A stretch of 64,000 bases of DNA from Ophiosphaerella korrae (GCA_028456385.1 JALNQF010000007.1:310001-374000), one strand, 5' to 3'. Counted from the first letter of the stretch, positions 23,618 to 36,306 are shown. Made by a program: numbers and translations. Notes: generated by a model not told the origin, from the sequence alone.

Positions 23618-26600
23618 AGTGTGACCACCGCAGCGCACAAACGCCGACTCAGCAGCGACAGCGCAATGGAGGGAATGATATAATAGTGGAAAAAGCTAAT
23701 AGCACATGAACAGTTAGATGGGGTTGCGCTCCTGTTTAACAAGTCGAAGTGGCCACTACAAAAGCATGTTAGATTGGTAAGTGGATGGGGCTGTATGGCG
23801 TCGAAATGTGAGCTAACGGAGAAGCGAGCAGGAGCCGTACAAAGACGAGGATAGGGCAGACACACAACCCCGGCTTCAGCCACAGGAGGTCGAAGTAGGT
23901 TCCCAAGTCTTGCCTGTGGCAAGGAGGACGATGCCGGCCTGACAAGATCCGAACCTAACAGAATGTAGCCTTGAGGAAAGATGAATCAATACCTTTTTGA
24001 TATTGCTCACTGAAGCACGAACTTCCGGTTCCCGGACTCCACAGAGTAAATGATTGTCGAAGAATGAAACAGTAGGGCCAAAACTGTTTACCACCCAGAG
24101 ATGCGAGTAATGGGGGGCGAAGGAGGCGGAGGGTGTGGTGATGGAGTCGGGTGTAGAAGGACCAATGAGCAGCACACGACGCAGCAGGAGAGAGAAGACG
24201 GTCGGCGGAGATTCCCTAGTAATAACCACAATCGGTTATAGAGATTCTACTCCCAGATCTTTGACAATACCCCTGTCTGAAAGCGCAGATGACGGGCCAA
24301 ATCCATTGCGACGGGGGCCACGATGAGTTCCGCGCAACGGGAGCAGGGAATGCATGTCCTTCGGGGACGACGACATGCTGGCTTCGTTCGGCTGATGGTT
24401 CTTCGACAAACTTGCCAGGCCGCCTTCCCAGATGGTCAATGCAGCCGCGGAAGTATGCACAGCTTCCAAGGCGTGGAGTGTGCATGGGCAGAGCGGGTTG
24501 GCGCAGCCTGGGGGCCCTGTCACGCCGGCTGGCCCCCTGCTTTCCGAACTGTCTTTGACTAGCTAACAATGGCTCAGGCTTTTGCGTGCCATTGCACCAC
24601 TGTTTGGAGCCGATTATGCAAACATTAGAATTGGAGTCGAGGCAATGCAATACTCAAAGTTGCCGCTCGGTAATACAAATCACTGTCTTCACATGTTGCC
24701 TTCAGCTGAAAGTTGCACCAAGGCAAATGATACCGCCGACTAGAGAGTGGCAAGATACCATTACTCGCCCTCTGTCCGCAAGAGTGCAGTAATAAGGCGT
24801 CTGCACCCAAAGCGATGTGGTGAGTATTGCGAATTGTGGCTCCAACTGACAGGCCCGCGACTCTGGTCCACCATGGGCACGCTTGTGACTGTCAGTCGCG
24901 CTTTGGCCAGCCAAACCAACCATTATCGCCATCACTCTGCAGCTCGCTCCGCGCCCGCTGTCCGTCACAGCTGAGATTTTGCCTGTCGACCTGTCTACTT
25001 CTTTGCCGAAAAGCTTCTTTTAGGGCCTCGATGTTGCGGTAGCAGTAGCTCTCTAACCCTAATGACGAACTCGCCTGGCGTGAACTCTAAGTCATGTTTG
25101 CAAAAAAAAACAACAAGTGTAGCCGCCGCCATGATCGACGCCGCGGTGCGGATATGGCTTGAATCTGCAACGCCGTATTGACATGGCTAACAATGCTCGT
25201 TCGCCCCGGGAAGTAATACACGCCAGGCGTCTATAAAGTTCAGGGACTATAGGGAAATGTGTATGCGCCGGAAGTTTGTGAGTTCTACATTTGCCTCCTG
25301 GGCATTGCTTTATCGCCCCAAGACTTATGACGCGTCTCGTACTCACGACAGCTGAGTCGCCGCATTGGCGCCAGTGATCTCAGGCTTCGAAAGCTATGCG
25401 GGAAATCGATCTGGCAGCTGCAGTGTCGACGGGTAGCAGTGGGTGTGCCGCTAGCTGTGGAGGAAGACATGCACTCTACCTTTGCAATTCCCGAGTAATT
25501 CCCCACGCTCTGCTTCAGTGGGGCGGGTTCGACCTGTCCAGTGCCTGACAATGAGTGCATGAAGGGTAAAACAACGGACTCCCTCCATTCAGAACCTCCT
25601 GCAATACCTAGCTTGGAGAGGCGCGCCTAGCAGCTCTCTGTTCCAATCGCCCAAGATCATGCGCCAATGGTGGCGTCCAATCCTGGCTGCGCGAAGTAGT
25701 CATAGTGCTGCTATCGAAACAAGCCAGATGTATAAGACAGCCAATATAGGTGTGGATACGACTGCATTGGGATGGCCGAACAAAATACTCCGGTGGGTGA
25801 TATCGATCGAAACCAGGCGCTGTTGACGATCGCCAGGCGCAAAAGTGTCCGAGCATCACGACTAGGTTACTTGAAGTTGTCTTCCTTGAACGTGCAGCAT
25901 TGACATTGCGGGGCCGAAGGCTGGGTTGGCAGTGACACGCATATTGCCTGCTTAATGCAGGGGATTGTAAGGGAGCAGACTAATCGTAACTGACTCTTGA
26001 ACAAGCACATTTGATGTGCGGTGCAGTGCTGCACGCGAGTGGGCGATATATTGGGCATGCGAGTGGGCAAAGAGGCGACAGTCTTCGCCGACCATATGGT
26101 GGGAGCAACTCAGTTAGTGTATCGATAGCCAGCCTGCTAGCGGAGCGTGCGGCGTCGCATAACAGAGCAAAGTGCGACGATTGAGAGTCAGACAAGCGTG
26201 CGCGATGGTGATGCTGTGCAGTCTTACAAGATTCGTGAGTCTCACCGTTCATGTCGGCCTTAGCCAGGATCAGTGCTTGTGGGCGACTGAACTCGGAATA
26301 GCGGCAACCTGTCCCGGTCCTCCGCGAAGATCGAAACCACCACTAGGCCTTGGTGGCATAGATAGATTGATTACACGGGATAAGAATAGGCACCGTGGTT
26401 GATGATCGTATACGCCATCGTCATGACAATTTGCTACCATTCCACCATCGCATATTATCGTCACGTAGTCTCTCTATCCTACTCCCAAACCACGGCCCTT
26501 TCGGCAGCAATCGAGGGTAACGAGATTCAAAGACGCAGGGAATAAGATCCAGCCATGCGCGAGCGTTTCTTCTTCAATCTGCCCCGACCGGGCCAAGTCC

Positions 26601-28895
26601 CTCCTCTCCGAAGTCGATAACGACCGGAAGGATGAGATAGCAACGGGGATGTAGGTATCGTCTATGCTAGAAATAGACAACAGATACCACATTCGCATGA
26701 ACAATGGGTATCGAATATCTAATTACCTCTCAGGTGACCCAGTATTGGTGCAAGTTGAGGGCTTGAAAAAAACAACTGAGGCCCCTCGGCACACCGTTTT
26801 AGGCCCTTGCCTAGCTTCGTATTGTCCGTTGCGTCCTCCAGGACGAGTACCAAGCCTAGCTGTGGTTGCGGAGGATTGATCTAGCCGCACACGATCATCT
26901 ATCTACGCTACCAATCCGTATCCGACCGCGTTGCGATAGCAAAGGCCCCGGCCTGCGGAAAATATATAAATCCAACATCCAACCCGCGGCCCTGCTAGCT
27001 TACGGATTTTAGCCATGTAGAATTGTGATCCAAAATTGGCAGCGGAATTTGCAATGATAGCTACAATGTCTTATATCGCCCATATACTGCCTCTCATCTC
27101 ACAGTACGAATCTCCGAAGCGAGGATGAAATGCACATCGAGAATCCGGGATCTTTCCGTCACGGCTACTGCCGTTCTGTCTTTTTGCGGTACCTGGAGAT
27201 TTCCAATATTACACCAGCCACGCCTCGTTTACAAAACTCGTGGGCGGCCGACTCGGCCCTGCGTCGCGACTCACAAACAGCTCACTTGGGCATGTCGAGT
27301 TCCCGAGTCAGCAGGCAGGGGGGGCTTGAACAGGGTCGCTCAACCCACGGGGATCTACGAACCGGTGCCTGGGCTTCTGGACACGTTGTTTGTGCCAAAA
27401 GTAGCGTGCCGGGGGGTGGGCTGGTCTAAACCCTGGCTTGTTTGCAAGGATTCGCGCATATGAGCCCAGGCCGGGCCATTCTCGATTTGCGACTGGGTGC
27501 GGGCCGAGGTGACGACCCTGCTGGATTTCTTTGAGTACATGCGCATGCGTATTCAACGTCCATATAACTAGCCTAGCCTGCATGGACCCAACATGCTCGT
27601 ACAGCAGATAAGTACTTGGGCCGCTCGCCGTCTCCCTGCAGAATCTCGTAAAACGTCACACACGCAAGTCTTGGGAGATCCGCCTGTTGGAGGCAGTTTG
27701 GTCAGGGCTGCGACGGAACGAAAAATTTCCGTCTGTTAGGTGTTGGAACTTCAGCCTTTTGCCGAAATGGATCCTGCGGCTACGCCTCGCCAGGAAGCCA
27801 CTCCGCGCCGTTGAGCGCTTATGACTGAAACCAGGCAGATGATTTTCATTGAATGCTTACAGAGTTCCGCTGGGGAGATTGCGATCCAGCGTCGGGCTTA
27901 TTGTCCATATCAAAAAGCCGTTTGTGTGCATTATTGGCGACGTGCAAAGCTAGACTTAGCAGCTCACGACGGCTGGATTGGAGAGGCTGTATCATGTGCA
28001 CCTTATAGTGGGTGTACCGCATCTAGCTCGTATGCATCTCAGGTCATACAGAGATTATTGTGGCGTCTTCGAGAAGGTTGGTGTGGTCGGGTAAGCCCAG
28101 ACGCACAGCAGAAGGATTCCAGTTTTTGAGTCTTTCAGCGTTGGCGCTAGACAGGGTCATGGTATCGCGGAGCTATTGCCCGGCAACATTAAATCTCCTT
28201 CGAGGATGACGTGCCTGCAGAGCCATGCGCGCTTCAAGGCCCCCTAACCCTCAGCGGGCGCTTAGACGGGAGTGTGAATATCAGACAACAATATTGTATG
28301 TGCTTGTCTGTCAGTGTCAGTTCAACTCTATCTCACGGCCACAGACGCCAGGAAACTCTATCCCAGGTCGACATCTGTCCGCCGTGGAGACCTGCCGACG
28401 GACCTGCAGCCTGTCAATCCCAATTTGACCTGCCCAGCCGTCTGTGCAAACTTTGTCGATTCGATACTTGTCAAAGGCAGTTCGTTGTCCATGCTGTGTT
28501 CATCGATATTGAATCATCGACATTAGTTAGCAAAGCCACTATTGACTCAACCCACACTGGGTGTTGTCTGGTCTGATACTTTCACTTTCAATACCTGGCT
28601 CAAGCCTAGTCCTAACAAAGTTTTACACCACAGCGCGAGTGTGGCACAACCATTTAATGGCAATGACATTTATGATGTGCCTAAGCAAAAAGGTGAATTT
28701 TAGATTGTGGCCTGATAATCCACTAGTTCTGTCGCCCAAGTGCTGGCACTTTCAGCCTCCACGCTCTAGCAGTGACTCGATACCCACAGCTTGCGATTCA
28801 TGCGAATGACCCCACGATCTGCCATAGGTAAACGTGCGCGTTGTGGCTATCTACTTTTGCTTGGCTCAACTCAGACACCGACAACTGATTTGTGC
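23618..28895. other. 5.3 kb gene-poor region
   Basis: I see no supported gene on either strand. Open frames are under about 150 codons, overlap one another antisense and show no family resemblance. Base composition is ordinary, so it is not an AT-rich RIP block. A TATA-like atatataaa occurs near 26963 without a gene behind it. The proximal part is presumably promoter and leader of the Zn2Cys6-PAS gene. A non-coding RNA or a decayed gene cannot be excluded. Confidence 0.5.
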
Positions 28896-31630
28896 TCAGT
28901 ATTTCTTCTTTTTCGACGGCCGAGCATTTTTCTCCTTGCGCTGCTCCTGCACCTTGCGTTGTTTTCGCACCGTCTCCACATCTTTGAGCTCACTTTTGGC
29001 ACCGCCATCCTTGAAATGACCAATTCGCTTCTCCTTCGCTTCCTGCACCCTCTTCTTTTGCACATGATAGTCGTCGCGGAAGCGGTCTGCCTGCTTGGGC
29101 GCCTTCTCCGATTTGTGCTTATAGTGGCGGCCGCCACCGAGTGGCGCAGAGCGATTCGGTGCTTCCATCTCACCGACACGCTGCATCTTGACTTTATTTG
29201 CCTTCCGCCAGTCGTCAAAACGACCACTGCGAAAGCTGGCCGCGATTTTCTGGCCGCTTTCACCTCGTACCATCTTAGCACCCTTTGAGCCGTCCTCGTC
29301 GTTCGCTCGAGCAACGTATTTTTTGGATTTCTTATCCCACCTCATACGAGTTTTGCTAGCATCGGCAAACCCTTGTATTTCATCGTTGACCAACGACATT
29401 TCCGCGGCTCTTGCGGCAGAGACGAAATTTGAATTGCCTGCATCTCCGCCCTGTACACCATATGCCCTTTCTTCTGCCATATTTTCTTTGGGCGTATACG
29501 ACATGAAAAACTCATCGGAGCGCCAGTCATCAATCCCAGGTTTCTTCGATGCAGGCTGTGAGACAGTGACTTCGAGTTCATCAGAGTCTGAATCATATTC
29601 GCCAACCGCAGCTGGTTGATCATCGCCGGATTCCACATCGGCATTAGACGAATCATTTGTGGGTGTGCGGGATGTGGTCAGCTGATCAGTAGCCTCGTTG
29701 ATCATTTCTTGCTTTCTTTTTTGTCTTTTGACTGTGACTCGTCTCTTGCGCATAATCTCCGCTGTCTCACTGGTGGTGCCACGTCTCCCAATCTCAAACA
29801 CAGTCTCAGTAGGCCTGAAACCTTGTATTCTTTCCAACATTTCCTCCTTTGCTCTCAAGGCGTCATGCATGTCGTCGTTGAACAACGTGTGTGTCTCCGC
29901 AAATTTTGGACCAGCAACTAATTCCTTTGCTCGTTGTACGCTCTGGTTACTGGCTTGATTCCGAGTCCTCTGATATTGCCGCTCGCCCTTTTCGGCAACT
30001 GTCAAGAGGTTGGCTAAATCCTCGTCATGCGCTAGTTGTTTGTTGATTATCTCAACAGAAGATTCCAGTTGATGTGGAGCCAGACTCCCTACTGTAAAGT
30101 CCTCGGCATAATTGGGCTCATTGCTCGATCTGCCAACCACTAGCGGTTTTCCGAGGAATAATTGTAAATCGATGAGGTACGGCATATCTACGTGCCTGCA
30201 CAGACTGTAAGCCCAACCTTTCCGGCCAGCACGAGCTGTTCTGCCCACTCGATGAACAAAGATCTTAGGCTGTGAGGGGAAGTCGTAATTGATAACATGG
30301 TTAATGTGCGGCATGTCAACGCCACGAGCAGCGACGTCGGTCACGACGAGGATGCGTGTTAGTCCCGTTCGAAAGTGTTCTACTTGTTCTTTTCGTGCAG
30401 TCTGATCAAGATTACCGTATACTACCAAAGTTAGCAGAGTTTGGCTCGTCAGATGGGGGTCAATGTACCATAGGAAATGGGATACCCAGCTGCACGAAGA
30501 AGGCTGCTTAGATACTCCACCCTGTGTTTTGTGGCAGCAAAAATGATGGTAGATTCTTCGACTGGTGCATCTTTGGGGTTGCCAGTACCACGTTTGCGCT
30601 TCTTTCCATTGGTAGGGTTTGCAGCATTATCCCTTGCTCGCTTTGCAGCCGCAGTCTCGCCTACCGGCATTTTGATAACATTGTCAAGGATGTATAACAG
30701 GGCTCCGTCGCGATCGCCTGACTTGATTGTAAAATATGCACTTTTCAAATCTGGCGAAATCTTGCTCTCAGCATCCAGGCGAATGAGCTTTGGTTCCTGG
30801 AGACCCGCACGTGCGAACTCAACAAGAGATTTTGGGAGCGTGGCGCTGAAGAGGAGGGTTTGTCTCGACATGGGCAACGCATAAAGAATTTCAGAGAGCT
30901 GTGCCGCAAAACCCATCTCAAACAAACGGTCGGCTTCGTCAAAAACGATATATTGCACAGAACAGAGGTCAAGGCCCATCTCTACTTTGAGGTGGAGGAA
31001 TCGGCCAGGTGTTGCGATGATAATGTCTGGATTCGTAGTCATGGAGTTGAATTGCTCTTCCAGGCTGTCTCCACCCACGAGAAGTATGGTCCTGAGGTCG
31101 GTACCACGGCCAAGCTCTTTTACAACCTTCAAAGTCTGCAGGGCAAGCTCACGTGAGGGTGACATTATAACACCCCGAGCTCCGACTTTGGCTGAGTGTG
31201 TCTTGAGCTTCTCAATCATGGGTATGACGAATGCAGCCGTCTTGCCGGATCCGGTTCGCGCCATACCAACAACATCGTCGCCCTGCAGAATCAGCGGCAC
31301 GGCTTTGCGCTGAATAGGTGTTGGTATTTTGAAGCCTTTTTGTGTGATGGCCTTCAGTAGCGCTCCGTTCAGGCCCATGGCTTGGAAACCACCACCTTTC
31401 TTGCCTGACTTGCCGGGCGCATTGGCCGACTTGCGGTTGGCAGCTGCCTGTTTAGCAGCAATGAAAGCCTCGTCATCCGAGCCGCCATCACTCCCAAGAT
31501 CCAAGTCTACCCCCAGATCTGTCCCCAGCCCCAGTCCCGTCTCTTGTTCCGCTCCATCAGCACCAGCAAGAGCGTCAAATATGTCAAATTCGGCTTCGGA
31601 GAGCGCCGGCGAGCTCGCGCGAAGAGCCAT
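28896..31630 (-). CDS. DBP10: DEAD-box ATP-dependent RNA helicase Dbp10 (DDX54 family)
   Basis: Nucleolar helicase needed for 60S subunit assembly. Exons 31630-30469 and 30421-28896 (895 aa); the 47-nt intron joins in frame to give [15 protein letters not shown], a conserved family string. An acidic N-terminus leads to the Q region ([13 protein letters not shown]), then ARTGSGKT (I), SPSRELA (Ia), TPGR (Ib), [11 protein letters not shown] (II), SAT (III), DVAARGVD (V) and [10 protein letters not shown] (VI). The segment around FETEIGRR-like residues and the final basic region ending in KKKKY match the Dbp10 C-terminal domain and tail. It is divergent from RPA2. Confidence 0.95.
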
Positions 31631-31879
31631 CTCGATGATTTGGTGTATGTGCCCAGAGGCGGCTCGTGAAGTTTGACTGTGCTTGTAGCCAGAGAAAAGT
31701 TGCAACCAGCATGGAGGTTTGGAGAAATTTCGAGCTCGGGCCACATGCTGCAGGGATGTTGAATGGCCGCCCACTCTTCGCTCACGTGCCCCGCGATTTG
31801 GTCGGCGCGTCCGACGCGTTTTGCCCTCCCTCTACCCGGACAGAGATCATTGTCACTCTCCTTACCACCGCACTGCAGT
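31631..31879. promoter_or_regulatory. Shared divergent promoter DBP10/RPA2 with MCB and E-box
   Basis: 249 bp between the two start codons. It holds a perfect ACGCGT (MluI cell-cycle box) at 31814-31819, 61 bp before the RPA2 start, next to a related GGCGCGTC, and a CACGTG at 31783-31788. In yeasts MCB boxes recruit MBF to G1/S replication genes, including RPA subunits. Confidence 0.6.
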
Positions 31880-32794
31880 ATGAGTATGCAAACCCTTTAC
31901 TTCCCCCAGTGTGGTGGCCTATTGGCTAACAACGCTCCAGACTATAACAGTGGCTACGAAACTTCCTATACTGCGTATGGGTCTGGCGGAGGTGCTGGAG
32001 GCGGGGGCTTCATGCCCCAGGGTGGTGATGCAAGCCAACAGAGTCCCTCCGGCGGCAGGCGCGACTACACACAAGACTCGCTTCGCCCTGTCACCATCAA
32101 GCAACTCTTAGGAGCGCAGTATCTTGACCCCACCAGCGAAAATCCCTACAAGATCGATGGCACAACAGTAACACAAATCACCCTCGTCGCTCAAATACGC
32201 AACGTCTCGGCGCAAACCACCCACACCGCCTACAAACTAGATGACGGCACTGGTAGCATAGAGGTCAAACTATGGAGGGACCGAGACGTGGACGATTCAA
32301 ACGACCCGGTCAAAGCAAAATTGGTTGAGGGTGCCTACTGCAGAGCCTGGGGCAAGCTCAGAAGCTTCGGCGACAACAAGAAAACCAACTTCGCTGCAAC
32401 AATCGTTAGGCCAATTGAAGACATGAACGAAATCTCCTATCACCTCCTCGATGCTACTGCTGCACATCTCTACATGACACGAGGGCCGCCTGGCGGCGCC
32501 AACACGGGTGCAGGCGCCAACAGCGCTGGACAACAACATGCCGGACAGCAACAAACTGCAGGTGGCGGCTTCGGTGGCTATGACTTGGCTGGCTATAATC
32601 AAGTAACGAAAAGGGTCTTCCAGCATTTGAGGGAAGCGCCTCAGTCCAACGAGGGTCTGCACCTGCAAGATATTGCAGCGAAGCTCGGTATCGATACGGC
32701 AGAAGTAGCAAGAGCGGGAGACAGCCTTATAGACGGAGGCCTCATTTACACCACTGTTGATGAACATACCTGGGCTATCATGGAGGTAGATTAG
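31880..32794 (+). CDS. RPA2: Replication protein A 32-kDa subunit
   Basis: Middle subunit of the heterotrimeric single-strand DNA-binding complex used in replication, repair and checkpoint signalling. I infer exons 31880-31883 and 31941-32794 (285 aa): ATGA, then a 57-nt intron (gtatgc ... ctaac ... ccag). This gives an N-terminus MNYNSGYETSYTAYG, which matches the family better than the unspliced frame from 31885. A Gly-rich leader is followed by the OB fold (residues about 60-185, from RPVTIKQLLGAQ), a Gly/Gln linker, and the C-terminal winged helix (QVTKRVFQHLRE to WAIMEVD). The 4-nt first exon is the weak point. Confidence 0.9.
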   Translation: MSMQTLYFPQCGGLLANNAPDYNSGYETSYTAYGSGGGAGGGGFMPQGGDASQQSPSGGRRDYTQDSLRPVTIKQLLGAQYLDPTSENPYKIDGTTVTQITLVAQIRNVSAQTTHTAYKLDDGTGSIEVKLWRDRDVDDSNDPVKAKLVEGAYCRAWGKLRSFGDNKKTNFAATIVRPIEDMNEISYHLLDATAAHLYMTRGPPGGANTGAGANSAGQQHAGQQQTAGGGFGGYDLAGYNQVTKRVFQHLREAPQSNEGLHLQDIAAKLGIDTAEVARAGDSLIDGGLIYTTVDEHTWAIMEVD

Positions 32795-32962
32795 ACGACA
32801 TCGGGAAGTGATTTCATACGCCTATGAGCACATGAGCGGACTCAACCTAGGCGAAACTATAGAGAGTATCGCGGCGCAGGTGTCCAACTTAACAGTAGTA
32901 CTTCGTACCAGATGAAAAAGTGCTCGATGAATCTACATGATGAAGATGTAACGAAGAAGCGT

Positions 32963-33637
32963 CTATGCTCTCTGTGGGTTCATGGAGAGGAATAGCACAC
33001 ATGCTGCCACAATGGACGTAGAGACCACCGTAAATACAACCTCCGTCTTCCAACCAGTCTGTACCAGTGCTTGTCGCTTGCTGTATCGTGTGACTGTTTC
33101 AATGTAATTTGCAAGCCCAGAGATCAAACACAACAGCGACAAGATCCAGAAGATCACACCCAAAGGCAACGCTATCCGTTTCTCTGCGAAATATTAGTCA
33201 ATTGCCTCACACCTTTACCGAGACGCATACCTAGACCTGATGATTTTGACTTTAGATGAAAAGACATTACAATAGCAACAGATACGATAGCCATGTATAC
33301 ACTCAGCTTCAGCCACGAGAGGAAAGCTACCTCTACGTTAGCTTTGCTAGATCCAGTATTATTTGCCTTACTTCTCTCATTCGCCGCGTGATCTCGGGCA
33401 TCCGAAGAAACATTGTCAAACAGCAGTACTCCAAGGAACGGCCGCTCTCTAAATACTTTACGATCATAGTTGTTATCTCTTATAAACAATCAGCATATAT
33501 ATTTCAACAGCGACTGGATAAGCGTACTGTTTCACGAGGATAGGCTTTCCCCCGAATATGTTGTAAAACGGGCGATATGGCTCGTTCAGAATCGCCCCAT
33601 CTGGATCATCGTCTGCTGGGGGGCGTCTAAAGTCCAT
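32963..33637 (-). CDS. DUF202 domain small membrane protein
   Basis: Three exons: 33637-33528, 33478-33231, 33183-32963 (192 aa, in frame). The N-terminal ~35 residues are soluble (MDFRRPPADDDPDG). Then comes a short Ser/Asn-rich stretch and three membrane segments: FLSWLKLSVYMAIVSVAIV, ALPLGVIFWILSLLCLISG and VVFTVVSTSIVAACVLF. The segment after the first (a Leu-Glu-Lys-Arg junction formed by splicing) and the YSKRQALVQ loop are typical of DUF202 proteins, such as yeast Vtc1-related and YidH-like proteins. Its biochemical role is unknown; a vacuolar or plasma-membrane location is possible. Confidence 0.8.
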
Positions 33638-34027
33638 TTCAAGAATCTTCCTCGACTAGTACTTTTTTTTCTTGTTCTCGAAGGCTAAGTAGATTGGTGT
33701 AAAGGGCATGCGGGCACATCACGGCAAGTACGCACAGACCGCGTTATCAATCGGAAAGTAGCAGTCAAGAAAGCGGATCAGTTAGACAGGGCTCATCGCC
33801 TCATCTCTCATCAAAATAACAATTATATAATCTGAGAGGACACAACGACTTGTTATCTAGCAATTAAAAATTAAAAATACACTGAAATACTCCTCGCTTC
33901 ATCATAACAATGATGTATCCACAGCGAAGCACAAACGGATCAATTCCGGCTTTTCCATTACTAGCCCAAACAGTATTTCCCCAATATCAGACGCAACATC
34001 AACACCGACACATATCGTTCCGCTAAT
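33638..34027. promoter_or_regulatory. Divergent intergenic region, AT-rich
   Basis: 390 bp between the DUF202 and CIA30-domain genes. It must carry both promoters. It is AT-rich with a poly-T stretch near 33664-33671 and no clear single element. Confidence 0.4.
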
Positions 34028-35050
34028 ATGGAAAAATTAGTCGAGCTTACGCTTTTCGGTGGCGACAAGTAAGTCAGAGTTCAATTGCTAGTCTACGCCG
34101 CTAATACTTCCACAGAGGCTGGGACTCTAACGATTGGACATCAAGCGACGACCGCGTACGAGGCGGAAGCTCCCAAGTAAGCCCAAACCCATAGTCATTT
34201 CCGCATGAGAATCCATGTTGACAGTTGTCCAAGTCCCATCTGGACGTCTCGTCGTCAACTGCCCGTTTTCATGGCACGTTAGACATCACTGCTCTAGGCG
34301 GCGCCGGCTTCGCCAGCCAACGCACCACCGGCGACACCCGGAGCTGGGATCTCTCGGCTTATAGCGGGATCCATCTGGATGTTAACAAGACGGACGGGAA
34401 GAAATACACGTTTGTGTTGAAAGATGAGATTTTGCCGCTGGATCTGGTGACGTCGCGGGAGCAAAGTACGATTAGTTATGAGTGAGTGGTGCTAGTTTAT
34501 TTTGAGACTTTTTTGGCTGATTTTCAGATATGATTTCACGGATATTGGGGCGGAGGGGTTATATGTTATGTGGGATTCGTTAAAGCCTACATATAGGGGA
34601 AAGCCCAAGGAAGATGCTCCGAAATTAGATGTGAAGGGTGTGAAGAGGCTGAGTATTATGAATAGGAGGTATGGGATAGTTGTTCTGGAGATGATGGTGT
34701 TTGCTAATGATGTGTAGCTTTTTTGGCGAACAGGAAGGTGATTTCTCCCTTACTATCAAGTCTATCAAAGCCGTCTTGCTTTCATCTGATCTTGAGGGAG
34801 GCATAGTTGGCGCAAATAAGGTAAAACTTATCGTGAATACAAAACTTTAATCATGCGAAGGGCTGACACGCCGTTGTAACAGAAAGAACCTTGGTCCTGG
34901 AAAAACTCAAACCTCGTGGGTTTGGGGGTCATTCTCTCAACAACGTGGGCTGTATGCTTTGGTTTTTGCTGGTGGAAAGGTATGGATACGAACTATGTGA
35001 CTTTCTCAAAATGGTGGAGGGTGACAGGTCGCAAGGGCTTCAGTGTGTAG
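34028..35050 (+). CDS. CIA30-domain protein with C-terminal membrane segment
   Basis: Seven exons: 34028-34068, 34116-34176, 34225-34481, 34528-34668, 34718-34820, 34883-34979, 35028-35050 (723 nt, 240 aa). The CIA30 fold (complex I intermediate-associated protein 30) covers about residues 8-190, with landmarks DWTSSDDRVRGGSSQS, HGTLDITALGGAGFASQRT, YSGIHLDVNKTDGKKYTFVLKD and the late SIKAVLL strand. A single hydrophobic helix near residues 212-232 (LVGLGVILSTTWAVCFGFCWW) ends in a short basic tail. The mitochondrial CIA30 (NDUFAF1) helps assemble complex I; this short, tail-anchored fungal form has no visible transit peptide, so an ER or other membrane location and a different role are possible. 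Confidence 0.85.
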
Positions 35051-35385
35051 GATAGGAAGTCTAATGAGCCTGAGCAATACTTTATGTGACAACACATTGT
35101 AACTTATTGCTGCTTGACTGCTTGTTATACATAGAAAATAAAATAAATCTCAATCTGGGAGGGAAAAGGCCGTGAAGACTAAGTTAATGTTGATGGCGTG
35201 ATCGGGAAGGCGAAAGTAATGTAGAGAGTAATGTAGTTTGTTGTGAGGAATATGCAAGGCAAAGTAAAATGTGCTTTTTAAATAATTATCGTATCTTCAG
35301 GGCTAGTAGACTAAAAAGCCATACCCGTTACTAACCAATGGTATCTAAATCTCCATCCGTTTGCCTAACCATAACGATGAGGTCT
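35051..35385. other. Convergent 3' intergenic region
   Basis: 335 bp of AT-rich DNA between two stop codons. It probably holds both 3' UTRs. An AATAAA-like aaaataaaataaat lies near 35138-35151. Confidence 0.5.
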
Positions 35386-36306
35386 CTACTCCATCCACTT
35401 ATGGTAGTCCGCAAAGTAGTCCGCCCAGTCGGTCTGATACCCCCACCCTTCCGTCAAAAGTGCCACAAACCCATCCCAAAATTCTTTCCGCCCATCCTCA
35501 TGTACGTACCACGAATATTCTGGGTAGTTCCATGCCTGTGGTGATGGCTGTTTTAGTTGGTCTGCAATTTTGGCGACAGCTGGCAGCTTGATAATTCCTA
35601 AGACAGCCAACCTGTTCTCTTTCTTCACTGCCAATGCGTCTATCCAAGGTTGGCTCATCCGGAATAACTCACGAGCTGCTGTTTCTGGAGCACAATCCAG
35701 GCTGTCAGTGTAGTGTATGTTTAGATAGAATGCCTCAAGGTTTACCGCAGGAGTGAGCAAAAATAGTACAGATTCCAGGCACGTTCTCTGCAACCCGTAC
35801 CGATTCCAAGAATGCTCCGCTCTACTAAGCCTGTCCCCACGATTTTCTGACTGTAACCCGATCTGCTTTACTAGTGGTAGTCGCTGGTTGAAGTGTAATA
35901 GAAAACCGGCCATGTGATGAACAGTGTCGAAATAAAACAAATTGTCACCATAGAACATGGGCGCGCCTTCGGCATTGATTTGCCTACAGACTCGAAGGAG
36001 GTTGACGTTGAGTGTGGAGCGTGCTTGCACACGTTTCGGCTGCCAATTTTTCCATTTTGGCACAATCTTGTGACGGAGCTCGCTAAAATCAGTACTTGGC
36101 TTTGTCTGATCTAGTAAGATATCTCGATCTGGTATACCACTGTGGTTATATATTCGTCTCACCCTATTAATTCTAGTTCGCTTGCTTCGAGCAAGATCAA
36201 ATCGGAACATGTACTCAGAATCCACTAGGGCATACGTATAGATCATGTTGCGAATTTCGCTAGGCAGCTTAAGGAATGGGAATCGCGTGCCATCCTGTCG
36301 AAACAT
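35386..36306 (-). CDS. 2EXR domain protein
   Basis: Single-exon gene of 306 aa from the ATG at 36306. The start FPFLKLPSEIRNMIYTYALV is the hallmark of the 2EXR family, an F-box-like fungal family greatly expanded in Pezizomycotina. The middle has the family's NLLRVCRQINAEGAPMFYGDNLFYF block. No function is established for these proteins; a ubiquitin-ligase adaptor role is only suggested by the F-box-like start. The frame is open further upstream to 36483, but that part looks like leader DNA and lacks family resemblance. Confidence 0.8.
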   Translation of the reverse strand: MFRQDGTRFPFLKLPSEIRNMIYTYALVDSEYMFRFDLARSKRTRINRVRRIYNHSGIPDRDILLDQTKPSTDFSELRHKIVPKWKNWQPKRVQARSTLNVNLLRVCRQINAEGAPMFYGDNLFYFDTVHHMAGFLLHFNQRLPLVKQIGLQSENRGDRLSRAEHSWNRYGLQRTCLESVLFLLTPAVNLEAFYLNIHYTDSLDCAPETAARELFRMSQPWIDALAVKKENRLAVLGIIKLPAVAKIADQLKQPSPQAWNYPEYSWYVHEDGRKEFWDGFVALLTEGWGYQTDWADYFADYHKWME

